From the NCBI RefSeq assembly GCF_000471625.1, contig NZ_AUSW01000017.1, positions 35,472 through 99,471 of the forward strand: a DNA stretch of 64,000 bases, given 5' to 3'. This DNA comes from Psychrobacter aquaticus CMS 56. Lineage in GTDB: Bacteria > Pseudomonadota > Gammaproteobacteria > Pseudomonadales > Moraxellaceae. How positions within the stretch are numbered: position 1 is the first letter of the stretch; every line of letters begins with the position of its first letter. A program made the translations under genes and the position numbers. Below are positions 48,937 through 57,138 of this stretch, one piece after another. Below the pieces are notes generated by a model, which was not told the origin of the DNA, searched no databases, and saw only the letters and a program-made list of their open reading frames with translations.

Positions 48937-49764
48937 ATGACAAAATCTGTATCAGCAGCTATGCCATTGCTGGATCGCATGAATAGCACCCTCACGCAAA
49001 ACAAAGAAGACAATGACCGGCAGTTTGTGACTGCACTGGGGCGCGGATTGATCTTGCTTGCGGCTTTTGAGCATCACGATGCGCTCAGTCATCAGCAGTT
49101 GTATCAAATGACCAAACTGCCAAAAGCGACCGTCACGCGCCTTATCCATACTTTAATCACGCTTGGATTTTTACGCACGACGGAACACGGTCACTACCAA
49201 CTGGGCAGTAGTGCTGTCAGGCTTAGCGCGACTGCCTGGAGTCGTCACGATATGGTGGCGTCAGCTGCGCCATTGTTGAGACAGTTCGCCAGTGAAAATG
49301 AGGTATCGGTGAATTTGGCCACCGAAGTCGAAGGAGAAATGCGCTATCACGCTTGCTGTCGTAGCCCTGCACGTTTGTCAGTCAATCTACAAGTTGGCTC
49401 AGCCGTACCCGTGGCTCACACCGCAATTGGACGCGCTTTTTATGCCGCAAGCTCACAGGCAAGACAAGCCGTCATTAGCAGTCATTTACAAGAGAATTTA
49501 TCTAAAGAAGATTTCACGCGTGCGCAAACCGCCTTGGATCAAGCTGTAGCGCACTATGGCAAGCATGGTTATACCGTATCCGACGGTGAGTTTTCTCATG
49601 ATATCTTGGCGGTAGCGGTTGGCGTATATGATGTCGCAACTGGGCAGTATGCGTACTCATTAAATGCCAGTGTGCCCCGAGCGAATTGGGATGCAGCTGA
49701 ATATACAGCGATGATTGTGCCAAAATTGCAGGCTTTGGCGGAACGGATTGGGAGTGGGGATTAA
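48937..49764 (+). CDS. IclR-family transcriptional regulator, beside gcdH
   Basis: A 275-residue regulator. The winged helix lies at about residues 25-90 (RQFVTALGRGLILLAAFEHH, YQMTKLPKATVTRLIHTL), and the effector domain follows with MRYHACCRSPARLSVNLQVG and the YTVSDGEFSHDILAVAVGVY loop. It resembles PcaR/PobR-type IclR proteins that control aromatic or dicarboxylate catabolism. It is divergent from gcdH and probably regulates it and the CoA-transferase. It is a different protein from the IclR at 45338. The convergent rtcR gene ends 19 bp beyond its stop. Confidence 0.9.
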   Translation: MTKSVSAAMPLLDRMNSTLTQNKEDNDRQFVTALGRGLILLAAFEHHDALSHQQLYQMTKLPKATVTRLIHTLITLGFLRTTEHGHYQLGSSAVRLSATAWSRHDMVASAAPLLRQFASENEVSVNLATEVEGEMRYHACCRSPARLSVNLQVGSAVPVAHTAIGRAFYAASSQARQAVISSHLQENLSKEDFTRAQTALDQAVAHYGKHGYTVSDGEFSHDILAVAVGVYDVATGQYAYSLNASVPRANWDAAEYTAMIVPKLQALAERIGSGD

Positions 49765-49782
49765 AGAGATGACTCCCACTTG

Positions 49783-51489
49783 TTAAACCAACTCATCAAA
49801 CTTAAGCCCAAACTTCATCAAATACTTACGCAGACGGTCGCTGTCATTGGGACTTTTTAGCTTATCACGCGAATGCTCATACAAATAGCGCCCAGCTGCT
49901 GCTTGGTTTTTATGTGTCTTACAAACCTCAATAACATAGGCCAATTGTACCGCGTCAAATGGATCAAGATCAGCTAGAGTTTGCTCGTCTAGATAATTGC
50001 TTAGTAGTGCGTGGCTTGCTTGCTCGACTGTTTGACTATTAAATGTGAGTTTAGATTTGCTATCGCTTAGGCTATTTTTATTATTATCACTCGCCTGATT
50101 GTATTTATTTGAACCTGAGCCATCAGGCAAACTCCAAAGATGCCCTAAGCGCTCAGTCTCCGCATGCACGTCATCTACCCGAATTACTTTACTCTCAGCA
50201 AGTGTAGTCAGCCGAATCATGCTGGCGGTCAAATCGCGAAAATTCCCTTGCCATGTTGCGTCCGCACTCATGGCAAAGCTTTCATATCGCTGTCTTGCCT
50301 CTAGTGTGAATCGATATTGCTGCTGTTGCTCACTGCCCAAACGCGCCAGCTCATAGTCGATATTGGCAGGTAAGTCTTCCAACCTATCTTTTAGTGACGG
50401 CAAGAAGAACGTCCACGTATTGAGCCTTGCAAATAAGTCCGCACGAAACTCACCATCAGCAACCACTTGGCGCAAGTCTTTATTAGTGCCCGCCATTAAT
50501 TGAAACGACACGCTAATTGGCGTATCACTACCAAGCGGATAAAAACGCTGCTCCTCCAGTGCGGTCAATAACATCGCTTGCTCATCAAGACCCAGCTCAC
50601 CAATCTCATCTAAGAATAACAAACCGCCATCGGCAGATTTCAGCAGTCCTTCCCGACTTGTTGCCGCGCCTGTGAAAGCGCCTTTAACATGACCAAACAG
50701 CACACTCATCGCTGTATCGCCGCGCAAAGTCGCACAATTGACTTCGATGAATTTATCGAGCGTGTACTTGCTTTGTGTGGTGCTACTCGCTTTGGCTTTC
50801 TTAAGGGCGTAGATTTGACCTGCCAGTTGCGACTTGCCCGCCCCTGTCGCGCCCATCAGTAATATTGGCGCAGTCGAGCGCGTGGCGACCTTTTCGATAT
50901 CAGATATGAGTTTTTGATAAGCGACATTTTGTGTGACCAGATTGGCTTGCAGTGTTTGCCAATGCTGCTGTTTTTCTGCCTCAAAGCGTTCACGCAAGCC
51001 ATCATAACGTGAGACATCCAAGTCAATCACTTGATAGCGACCTTGCGGATCGGCTTGATCCGGTCTTGGACAAGGCGACGTTTGAATCAGATCTGCTGGA
51101 ATAAAACCCGCTTCCACCAATAAAAACCAGCAGATTTGCGCTACGTGCGTGCCTGTCGTTAGATGTAGCAAATAGTCTGTTTTATCTTGAAAATCAAATC
51201 CAGCGACAAAGTCATACAGCTCGGCATAGACCTCTGCAAAATCCCACGGGCTAGATAACGATACGTGGTGACCAATCACTTTGGTATGTGAACTGACTTG
51301 CGCTACATCATCGACGATGATTTTAAATAAGCGTTTATCACGTTTGCTATACAAGATATGCAGCTCATCGACGAGCAACTCATCGTGTAGACCAAGACTT
51401 ACGGTCGGACGCCAGCGTTGCCAGCGGTTACTACTAAAACCATTGTCTAAGGTGGTGCCGAGAAAGCCGATAACTGCGGTTTTATTCAT
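49783..51489 (-). CDS. rtcR: RtcR, sigma-54-dependent activator of RNA repair genes
   Basis: Transcription activator of rtcBA-type RNA repair operons. The start chosen is the ATG at 51489 ([17 protein letters not shown]; 568 residues), preceded by GGAAAAG; the frame is open seven codons further. The N-terminal CARF-like domain (about 1-180) includes [20 protein letters not shown] and is thought to sense an RNA-damage ligand. The AAA+ domain has Walker [13 protein letters not shown], the sigma-54-contacting GAFTGA loop and Walker [11 protein letters not shown]. The C-terminal part holds the DNA-binding helices. The start lies inside the 3' end of the DUF4062 gene (8-bp overlap), so the two are co-transcribed and probably translationally coupled. 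Confidence 0.95.
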   Translation of the reverse strand: MNKTAVIGFLGTTLDNGFSSNRWQRWRPTVSLGLHDELLVDELHILYSKRDKRLFKIIVDDVAQVSSHTKVIGHHVSLSSPWDFAEVYAELYDFVAGFDFQDKTDYLLHLTTGTHVAQICWFLLVEAGFIPADLIQTSPCPRPDQADPQGRYQVIDLDVSRYDGLRERFEAEKQQHWQTLQANLVTQNVAYQKLISDIEKVATRSTAPILLMGATGAGKSQLAGQIYALKKAKASSTTQSKYTLDKFIEVNCATLRGDTAMSVLFGHVKGAFTGAATSREGLLKSADGGLLFLDEIGELGLDEQAMLLTALEEQRFYPLGSDTPISVSFQLMAGTNKDLRQVVADGEFRADLFARLNTWTFFLPSLKDRLEDLPANIDYELARLGSEQQQQYRFTLEARQRYESFAMSADATWQGNFRDLTASMIRLTTLAESKVIRVDDVHAETERLGHLWSLPDGSGSNKYNQASDNNKNSLSDSKSKLTFNSQTVEQASHALLSNYLDEQTLADLDPFDAVQLAYVIEVCKTHKNQAAAGRYLYEHSRDKLKSPNDSDRLRKYLMKFGLKFDELV

Positions 51490-52489
51490 TATCTTTTCCA
51501 TCAATTTCACGTTTAATTGACATTATTTCCAGCAAAAATCTTTGCCCTTCAGGCGTTATTTCCCAATAATTGGTAGAACCTACACCAGTAAAGTCAACGT
51601 AATCTAAAGTTAGAAGTTGAATTTTTATTTTTTCAAAATCCGTAAAGTCTATTTGCGAATAGCTGAACTTCCCATATTTTCTCGAAACTACATAATCACT
51701 TAAAGCATCAAAAATTGTATTTTCTCTTTCTCTTTTGAGAATTTTTGGACCAATACATTTAATTAAGCTATTCCAAGTTACATCTTGCTTCCAAGACTTA
51801 AGTTTTTCTTGTCCACCTTCTATAACCTTACATTTAACCTGTATTGAAACCTCATCATCACCTTGAGCTAAATCCGACATGCTATTTTGATCTTTCTGAA
51901 ACTCTTGAATCTGTCTTTCAAGCTTATCATTTTCTTGTCTAAGATCATTCAGCTGTTTTAACAGTTCAGTATTGTCCGTTGCCTGATTGCCTCTTACCCA
52001 CCCTATAGCAGGATAGGTTTTTATTGTCTTAGGGAGACTAAGCGCAACTAGACCTGACAATTCTTTTGCGTCACTCCAGAACTTCACCAAACGCCCTGTA
52101 GTTACCTTATTCCTAAATTTTTCTAACTTATCTTGAGCTTCAGAGTCCATCTCTACTTTCTCAACAGCTAATTTTTCAGGACTACCATGAACTAACGCTA
52201 TAACCTTTAATCCTTGATTGATAGCGTAGTCGTATTCCATTTCTGTATAACTAATACCCTCATCAGACAAACTGCCGTATCTACCACCTATAATAAGTAA
52301 GTAATAATCGCTATCATCAATCACCTTTTTGATGAACTCGAATTGCTCTTCAGCTAGTGCAGGAAACAGCTCCATTCCAGCTGGTATACAGTCCATTTCC
52401 ATGAGTGTCTGAATGACGTTACTTCTTTCATCTTTTAAGTCTGCAAATGTAGAACTCACAAACACTTGATATCTTTTGTCCATATCCAT
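51482..52489 (-). CDS. DUF4062-domain protein with coiled coil and C-terminal winged-helix-like region
   Basis: A 335-residue cytoplasmic protein. Residues 5-105 are a DUF4062 domain: [19 protein letters not shown], then [20 protein letters not shown], the [11 protein letters not shown] strand and [22 protein letters not shown]4062 is a Rossmann-like domain found in signalling and defence-type proteins. Residues 165-205 form a Leu/Gln/Glu-rich coiled coil. The last 100 residues, ending [17 protein letters not shown], look like a winged helix. Its stop overlaps the rtcR start by 8 bp. The promoter must lie in the 240-bp region shared with divergent rtcB. A direct role in sensing RNA damage with RtcR is inference; DUF4062 is not a standard part of rtc operons as far as I know. 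Confidence 0.85.
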   Translation of the reverse strand: MDMDKRYQVFVSSTFADLKDERSNVIQTLMEMDCIPAGMELFPALAEEQFEFIKKVIDDSDYYLLIIGGRYGSLSDEGISYTEMEYDYAINQGLKVIALVHGSPEKLAVEKVEMDSEAQDKLEKFRNKVTTGRLVKFWSDAKELSGLVALSLPKTIKTYPAIGWVRGNQATDNTELLKQLNDLRQENDKLERQIQEFQKDQNSMSDLAQGDDEVSIQVKCKVIEGGQEKLKSWKQDVTWNSLIKCIGPKILKRERENTIFDALSDYVVSRKYGKFSYSQIDFTDFEKIKIQLLTLDYVDFTGVGSTNYWEITPEGQRFLLEIMSIKREIDGKDNE

Positions 52490-52547
52490 CTGTCCCTCGT
52501 AAAATATATTTTTATATATAAAAATAGAATTTTTTCTATTTTAAATA

Positions 52548-52581
52548 ATTTCCTTAGATTATAGCTTATACCTGAGGAAAT
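52548..52581. promoter_or_regulatory. Candidate RtcR enhancer site
   Basis: ATTTCCTTAG (52548-52557) and CTGAGGAAAT (52572-52581) form a 10-bp inverted repeat with one mismatch. It is centred about 85 bp upstream of the sigma-54 promoter. Activators of this class bind such sites 80-150 bp upstream. Confidence 0.5.
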
Positions 52582-52647
52582 ATTTTTAATTTATTTACGC
52601 TAACAATATCAAACACTTAAAAATAAATTCTGAATATTTTAAAAAAT

Positions 52648-52664
52648 TGGCACGCTCTTCGCAT
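52648..52664 (+). promoter_or_regulatory. Sigma-54 promoter of rtcB
   Basis: TGGCAC-N5-TCGCA has the invariant GG (52649-52650) and GC (52661-52662) separated by exactly 10 bp, as in -24/-12 promoters, with one mismatch in the -12 box. It lies 66 bp before the rtcB start, and the gene for the sigma-54 activator RtcR is divergent. Transcription would start near 52674. Confidence 0.85.
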
Positions 52665-52729
52665 TATATAAAGAATAAGAAAATTAATTATTTTACGAAG
52701 CCAATATTTTAAATATTAAGGAATTACTC

Positions 52730-53962
52730 ATGCAACCAACAACTCATAACATCATTCAAGATGGTGGTACACCTATCAGACTTTGGACAAAGGGCGTACC
52801 TGTCGATACAAAAGCCCACGATCAGCTTATCAAAGCCTCGCAAATGCCCTTTATCTATAAGTGGCTCGCGGTGATGCCTGATGTGCATGTTGGGATTGGC
52901 GCAACTATTGGAACCGTACTGCCAACCAAAGAAGCGATTATCCCTGCTGCCGTCGGGGTCGATATTGGCTGCGGGATGATGGCGGTGCAAACAACGCTGA
53001 CCGCTGATGATTTGCCTGATAACTTGCGCGGTCTGCGTACTGAGCTTGAAAAAGCGATTCCACATGGGCGCAGCAAAACTCGTGGTCGTGGCTCGCGTCG
53101 TGATGTTGGCGCATGGACAAATCCTGATAATACTGTCAAAGAGGGTTGGGGTACGTTGGTCGATGATTTTAATTATCTGACCCAAAAACATCCTAAACTT
53201 AAAAATACCAATAACCTGAATCATTTGGGAACGCTGGGTACAGGCAATCATTTTGTAGAAGTATGCTTGGACGAAACCAATCAGGTATGGATTATGCTAC
53301 ATTCAGGCTCTCGCGGCGTGGGCAATGCCATCGGTCGCTACTTCATTGAGTTGGCACGCGAGGACATGCGTAAGTGGTTTATTAATTTGCCTGATAAGGA
53401 TTTGGCGTATTTTGCTGAGGGCACTGAGCACTTCGATGATTATTGGTTTGCCGTTGGTTGGGCGCAGCGTTTCGCCTTTAAGAACCGTGAAATCATGATG
53501 GAAAAAGCCATCAAAGCGCTACGTCAAATCGTGCCAAAACCGTTTGATGCAACGGTAAAAGCGGTGAACTGTCATCACAATTATGTGGCGAAAGAAGAGC
53601 ACTACGGTGAAGAAATCTTCGTCACTCGTAAAGGCGCGGTACGTGCCCGCGTTGGTGAATACGGTATCATTCCGGGGTCAATGGGCGCAAAATCCTTTAT
53701 CGTGCGCGGTAAAGGCAACGAGGAATCGTTTTGCTCTTGCTCGCATGGCGCAGGTCGCGTCATGTCACGCACTCAAGCAAAACAGGAATTCACGGTCGCT
53801 GATCAAATCGCACAAACCGAAGGTGTGGAATGCCGCAAAGACAGCGATGTGATTGACGAGATTCCAGCAGCTTATAAGAATATCGATGACGTTATGAAAG
53901 CGCAAAGTGATTTGGTGGAAGTGGTGCATACGCTTCGGCAGGTGGTTTGTGTTAAAGGCTAA
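52730..53962 (+). CDS. rtcB: RNA-splicing ligase RtcB
   Basis: GTP- and Mn-dependent ligase that joins RNA 3'-phosphate or 2',3'-cyclic phosphate ends to 5'-OH ends. The 410 residues match the bacterial RtcB length (408 in E. coli). Metal and nucleotide residues are visible in MPDVHVGIGATIG, AAVGVDIGCGMMAV, LGTGNHFVEV and HSGSRGVGN. The guanylylated histidine is in CSCSHGAGRVMSR near residue 340. Ribosome binding site AAGGAA. First gene of the sigma-54-driven unit rtcB, 148-aa protein, SUKH-like, DIP1984-like. Confidence 0.97.
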   Translation: MQPTTHNIIQDGGTPIRLWTKGVPVDTKAHDQLIKASQMPFIYKWLAVMPDVHVGIGATIGTVLPTKEAIIPAAVGVDIGCGMMAVQTTLTADDLPDNLRGLRTELEKAIPHGRSKTRGRGSRRDVGAWTNPDNTVKEGWGTLVDDFNYLTQKHPKLKNTNNLNHLGTLGTGNHFVEVCLDETNQVWIMLHSGSRGVGNAIGRYFIELAREDMRKWFINLPDKDLAYFAEGTEHFDDYWFAVGWAQRFAFKNREIMMEKAIKALRQIVPKPFDATVKAVNCHHNYVAKEEHYGEEIFVTRKGAVRARVGEYGIIPGSMGAKSFIVRGKGNEESFCSCSHGAGRVMSRTQAKQEFTVADQIAQTEGVECRKDSDVIDEIPAAYKNIDDVMKAQSDLVEVVHTLRQVVCVKG

Positions 53963-53980
53963 ACGGCTAGGGAGTAAGGT

Positions 53981-54427
53981 ATGAGCTTAGATAAAATAGA
54001 TTTTGAGATTAGTAATTACAAAGGCTTATATCGTGTGCGAATCAAGGTCAATGAAACAAATATATTCGACTATGAATTTATAGATTTATTTAAAAACTTA
54101 TTAAGTCTAGTTGAGATTGGTTTTGCACTGCAACGAGAGCCTGTTAACAAAATTCACTACTTTACTCTTACCGATTATAACCAAGAGGTTAACTTCAAAG
54201 TCTCACCAAACCCACCAATGGACTGGTTAATTTTAGGAATACCTACGGTTAATAATATGGAAAAATTTCGCTTCGATAGACTGGCTTTTTGCAAGGCTTT
54301 GAAATCAAGCATTGTAGAATTTATGCGTGATCAAAATATGGACTATCTCGGTAATCCTAAGATGCCGAAAAACCTTAATGGTTATGGAGATGAAGTCTGG
54401 AAAGTTATTGGTCATGAGTGGTTTTAA
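53981..54427 (+). CDS. Hypothetical protein in the rtc operon
   Basis: A 148-residue soluble protein with a good ribosome binding site (AAGGT), 18 bp after rtcB. It begins DKIDFEISNYKGLYRVRIKV and contains strands, then the segment HYFTLTDYNQEVNFKVSPNP followed by a helical C-terminal part. I recognise no family. The size and mixed alpha-beta composition are like many immunity proteins, and it is followed by a SUKH-like protein. Placed between rtcB and the downstream repair genes, it should be co-induced by RtcR. Confidence 0.65.
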   Translation: MSLDKIDFEISNYKGLYRVRIKVNETNIFDYEFIDLFKNLLSLVEIGFALQREPVNKIHYFTLTDYNQEVNFKVSPNPPMDWLILGIPTVNNMEKFRFDRLAFCKALKSSIVEFMRDQNMDYLGNPKMPKNLNGYGDEVWKVIGHEWF

Positions 54428-54455
54428 TCACTAAGTTACTAAATAAGGAATACTC

Positions 54456-55031
54456 ATGAAACATGCACAAAAAAAAGAGGTTATCCGAAAGCTCAAAGCA
54501 AAGAAAGTCAAATTTGAGCATGGATTATCTGATCAAGAGATTCAAGAAATTGAGCTAAAATTTGATATACAATTTCCACCTGATTTGCGAGATTTTTTAC
54601 AAACAGAACTCCCTATCTCAGACAACTTTGTCAATTGGCGTCTTGGTTTAAAGTCCAAAGATGAGGAAGCCTATATTAGACAAAGAATTGATTGGCCATT
54701 TGGTGGCATAGTGTTTGATATAGAGCACAGTACCTTTTGGATGGAAGAATGGGGTGAGAAATATGATGATATTAATAAAAACATTATGGTCGCCGAAATC
54801 TATTATGAGACTTATCCGAAAATGATACCCATTTTCTCGCATCGCTATATCCCTAGTACACCTTATAAAGCTGGTAATCCTGTCTTTTCTATTTATCAGA
54901 CAGATATCATCTACTATGGATACGATTTAGCGCACTACTTTGCTCATGAATTTCGTTTTGAATTGTCAGATAAATTTCCAACGATAGATGAACCAAGTTA
55001 TATTGATTTTTGGGGTGATATTCAATCCTAA
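54456..55031 (+). CDS. SMI1/KNR4 (SUKH)-like protein
   Basis: A 191-residue protein with a basic N-terminus and the SUKH-superfamily opening GLSDQEIQEIELKFDIQFPP followed by DLRDFLQTELPISDNFVNWR. The C-terminal half has the aromatic segments WPFGGIVFDIEHSTFWMEEW and PIFSHRYIPSTPYKAGNPVF, as in many bacterial SMI1/KNR4 proteins. SUKH proteins are often immunity factors against secreted nuclease toxins, but here it sits inside the RtcR-controlled RNA repair unit and no toxin is adjacent. Ribosome binding site AAGGAA, 28 bp after the previous gene. A role as an antidote or adaptor is a guess. Confidence 0.78.
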   Translation: MKHAQKKEVIRKLKAKKVKFEHGLSDQEIQEIELKFDIQFPPDLRDFLQTELPISDNFVNWRLGLKSKDEEAYIRQRIDWPFGGIVFDIEHSTFWMEEWGEKYDDINKNIMVAEIYYETYPKMIPIFSHRYIPSTPYKAGNPVFSIYQTDIIYYGYDLAHYFAHEFRFELSDKFPTIDEPSYIDFWGDIQS

Positions 55032-55052
55032 TTAAAATAAGAGAGAACAAAA

Positions 55053-55511
55053 ATGAAACTCGCAGAAGCCCTACTTATCCGTAGCGATATGCAAAAAAAG
55101 CTGGCGCAAATCAAAGGACGCATGCGCAGTAATATCAAAGTCCAAGAAGGCGACACGCCAAATGAAGACCCAAACGCCTTGATGATCGATGCCAGTCAAA
55201 TCATTACCGAGCTGAGCGTGGTGATTGAACGCATTCACCGTACCAATGCCATTGCCAAAACCAATGAAGGCCAATCGATGCTGACGCTATTGATCGAGCG
55301 TGATACTTTAGAGATGCGTCACAAGCTGTTGATTGAGTCGATTGAAGCCACCGATACCGAGGTTGATCGTTATAGCCCTCGCGAGATTAAGTGGCATGTC
55401 ATGGTCTCGGTCGCAAGCTTACAAAAGCAAGCTGATGACATCGCAATGAAACTGCGCAAGATTAACCTTGTCATTCAAGCCAATAACTGGCAGATTGACC
55501 TTGTTGAATAA
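55053..55511 (+). CDS. DIP1984-family protein
   Basis: A 152-residue, almost entirely helical protein (MKLAEALLIRSDMQKKLAQI at the start, then IKVQEGDTPNEDPNALMIDA and a long helical hairpin). The pattern fits the DIP1984 (septicolysin-like) family, whose function is not established. Ribosome binding site AGAGAG, 21 bp after the SUKH-like gene. Its place between rtcB and rtcA suggests a role linked to RNA ends, but this is context only. The gene's end overlaps a possible sigma-70 promoter for the non-coding RNA that follows. Confidence 0.75.
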   Translation: MKLAEALLIRSDMQKKLAQIKGRMRSNIKVQEGDTPNEDPNALMIDASQIITELSVVIERIHRTNAIAKTNEGQSMLTLLIERDTLEMRHKLLIESIEATDTEVDRYSPREIKWHVMVSVASLQKQADDIAMKLRKINLVIQANNWQIDLVE

Positions 55512-55521
55512 GTTATATAAT
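55495..55521 (+). promoter_or_regulatory. Possible sigma-70 promoter before the non-coding interval
   Basis: TTGACC (55495-55500) and TATAAT (55516-55521) are separated by 15 bp, slightly short but usable. It lies at the stop of the DIP1984-like gene and would start an RNA near 55528 running to the terminator at 55838. Confidence 0.35.
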
Positions 55522-55574
55522 CGATTAGATTTAAAAAGAACATAGCGAACTTCTAAGCTGAGCTGAGTTTTTTT

Positions 55575-55615
55575 ACGCCTCTGGAGTGCGAAGCACACAG
55601 CAAGCGAGGAAAATT
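55575..55615 (-). repeat. Interspersed repeat, copy 2
   Basis: Reverse-complement relative of 3778-3820. It also contains a small internal hairpin (GTGC-GAA-GCAC) and flanking CCTC/GAGG pairing. Confidence 0.5.
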
Positions 55616-55719
55616 CAACTTAGCAAAGTGCCATTTAAGATGCATTTCTTTTGATTCGGCTATATCGTTTGATTCATATTTTGCAAAACCGATTTTAGAA
55701 TTTTCTGCCAGTTTAAAAT

Positions 55720-55838
55720 AAGTTGGCGGACTCCCCTTTTGGAACCGACTGGGCGAGTGTCAGACCCCGCGTATCCACAGCAGGGGGTTGAAAACATACT
55801 GTAGTGGCTGCTACGCGTTGCCGGCAAACGCTTTTTTT
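55720..55838 (+). ncRNA. Structured RNA element with intrinsic terminator before rtcA
   Basis: Several pairings are visible. TCA(g)ACCCC (55760-55768) can pair with GGGGTTGA (55784-55791). CGCGTA (55768-55773) pairs with TACGCG (55812-55817), enclosing CCACAGCAG/CTGTAGTGG (55775-55783/55799-55807, one mismatch). The terminator stem GCGTT/AACGC (55815-55819/55827-55831) with inner GCC/GGC is followed by seven T residues. The 3' arm TACGCG overlaps the terminator stem, so the two cannot form at the same time. This looks like an attenuator or a small RNA 3' end. It is not a family I recognise. Confidence 0.6.
55815..55838 (+). terminator. Rho-independent terminator upstream of rtcA
   Basis: GCGTT-GCCGGC-A-AACGC followed by TTTTTTT. 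Strong form on the plus strand, 182 bp before rtcA, so rtcA needs read-through or its own promoter. The surrounding 508-bp gap (55512-56019) also contains the repeat copy at 55575-55615; the part from 55839 to 56019 shows nothing clear. Confidence 0.85.
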
Positions 55839-56019
55839 ACCATTCATGCCCCGTACACGTCACTTGGCACAATGCACCATTTAGACCTTACCACCAGACA
55901 CTGACAGTCGGTTTCAATTTTATTATTCATGCTTCTCGTATTTTAAGGGCGGCATTTTATTGTGGGCATATTAAAAATGTCATGAAACAATAGTCATATA
56001 AACAATCAAGAAAACCATT

Positions 56020-57138
56020 ATGCCAACCATTACAAAAAACAAAACCCTAAAGATCGACGGCAGCACGGGCGAAGGCGGCGGACAAATCATCCGTACCGCA
56101 CTATCCCTATCAATGCTGACTGGCACGCCAATCGAGATCATCAATATCCGTGCTGGACGCGCCAAACCCGGATTGATGCGCCAGCATTTGGTTTGCGTAC
56201 AAGCCTCGCAAGCCATATCGAACGCGACGGTAACAGGGGCGCATTTGGGCAGTACGACGTTTAGCTTTACGCCTATTGCTATCAAGCCGGGAGACTATAC
56301 ATTTGATATTGGCTCGGCAGGCAGTACCAGTCTGGTGCTCCAAACGCTATTACCTGCTCTATTTTTTGCCAATGTCGATGAACGCGCAAAGTCAACTGTG
56401 ACGATCAAAGGTGGTACGCACAACCCACTCGCTCCAACCACGGACTTCTTAACTGGAGCGTTTGTTCCTGCCCTTGCAAAATTGGGCATGCAAGTTGATA
56501 TCGATTTGCAGCAAGTAGGGTTTGCGCCCATTGGTGGCGGTGAAGTTAAGGCGACAATCACGCCATTTTTGCGCCGCGCTAACACGTCGCCATTTGAACT
56601 CACTGAACGTGGCGAATTGGTTAGCATCGCCTTAGTTGCAAGCGTGCTCAATTTAGAATATGACATTTGCAAACGCGAGCTTGCAAGCGCACAAGCGTCC
56701 TTGATTGAATCAGGAATTGATAGCACGCTGATGACTACTCGGAGCAATAAAATAAACGGTATTGGCGAAGGCAATACGTGTTATGCGCAGGTTACGCATA
56801 AAGTTGGCGAGCCATCCACTCATGAAATGCAAACTCATAAGCAGCATCACGAGATGTTTACTTTGCTTGGAGAAAAACGCAGCTCAGCAGAAAATATGGG
56901 CAGTCGCTTGGCAGGATTGGTTAAGCGCTATCTGTTTACGACCGATGCGCTCGTTGACGAATACCTAACCGATCAGCTGCTATTGCCATTAGCGTTATCT
57001 GGCGGCGGAGAGTTTAGTGCACGTATGATTAGCGGTCATACTGAAACACAAGCGTGGCTGATTGAGCAGTTTTTGCCCGTTGAGATTACATTTAACGCTA
57101 TTGACGACAACAAAATATTGGTTAAGGTCATTGCTTAA
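56020..57138 (+). CDS. rtcA: RNA 3'-terminal phosphate cyclase
   Basis: Converts RNA 3'-phosphate ends to 2',3'-cyclic phosphates with ATP, preparing substrates for RtcB. The 372 residues begin LKIDGSTGEGGGQIIRTALS with the family's GEGGGQ. They also have the IRAGRAKPGLMRQHL segment and the C-terminal DQLLLPLALSGGGEF. The histidine in ISGHTETQ (about residue 340) corresponds to the adenylylated catalytic histidine of E. coli RtcA (His309). The protein is about 30 residues longer than the E. coli enzyme. The ribosome binding site is weak. The gene is separated from rtcB by four features including a terminator, unlike the compact rtcBA of E. coli. Confidence 0.95.
   Translation: MPTITKNKTLKIDGSTGEGGGQIIRTALSLSMLTGTPIEIINIRAGRAKPGLMRQHLVCVQASQAISNATVTGAHLGSTTFSFTPIAIKPGDYTFDIGSAGSTSLVLQTLLPALFFANVDERAKSTVTIKGGTHNPLAPTTDFLTGAFVPALAKLGMQVDIDLQQVGFAPIGGGEVKATITPFLRRANTSPFELTERGELVSIALVASVLNLEYDICKRELASAQASLIESGIDSTLMTTRSNKINGIGEGNTCYAQVTHKVGEPSTHEMQTHKQHHEMFTLLGEKRSSAENMGSRLAGLVKRYLFTTDALVDEYLTDQLLLPLALSGGGEFSARMISGHTETQAWLIEQFLPVEITFNAIDDNKILVKVIA

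Noticed and set aside
55720..55838. Y RNA like those of some rtc operons
   Set aside because: No Ro/Rsr (TROVE) gene is present and the conserved Ro-binding stem was not found, so a Y RNA cannot be claimed.
55867..55880. Second sigma-54 promoter for rtcA (TTGGCAC at this place)
   Set aside because: No GC dinucleotide lies 10 bp after the GG, so the -12 box is missing.
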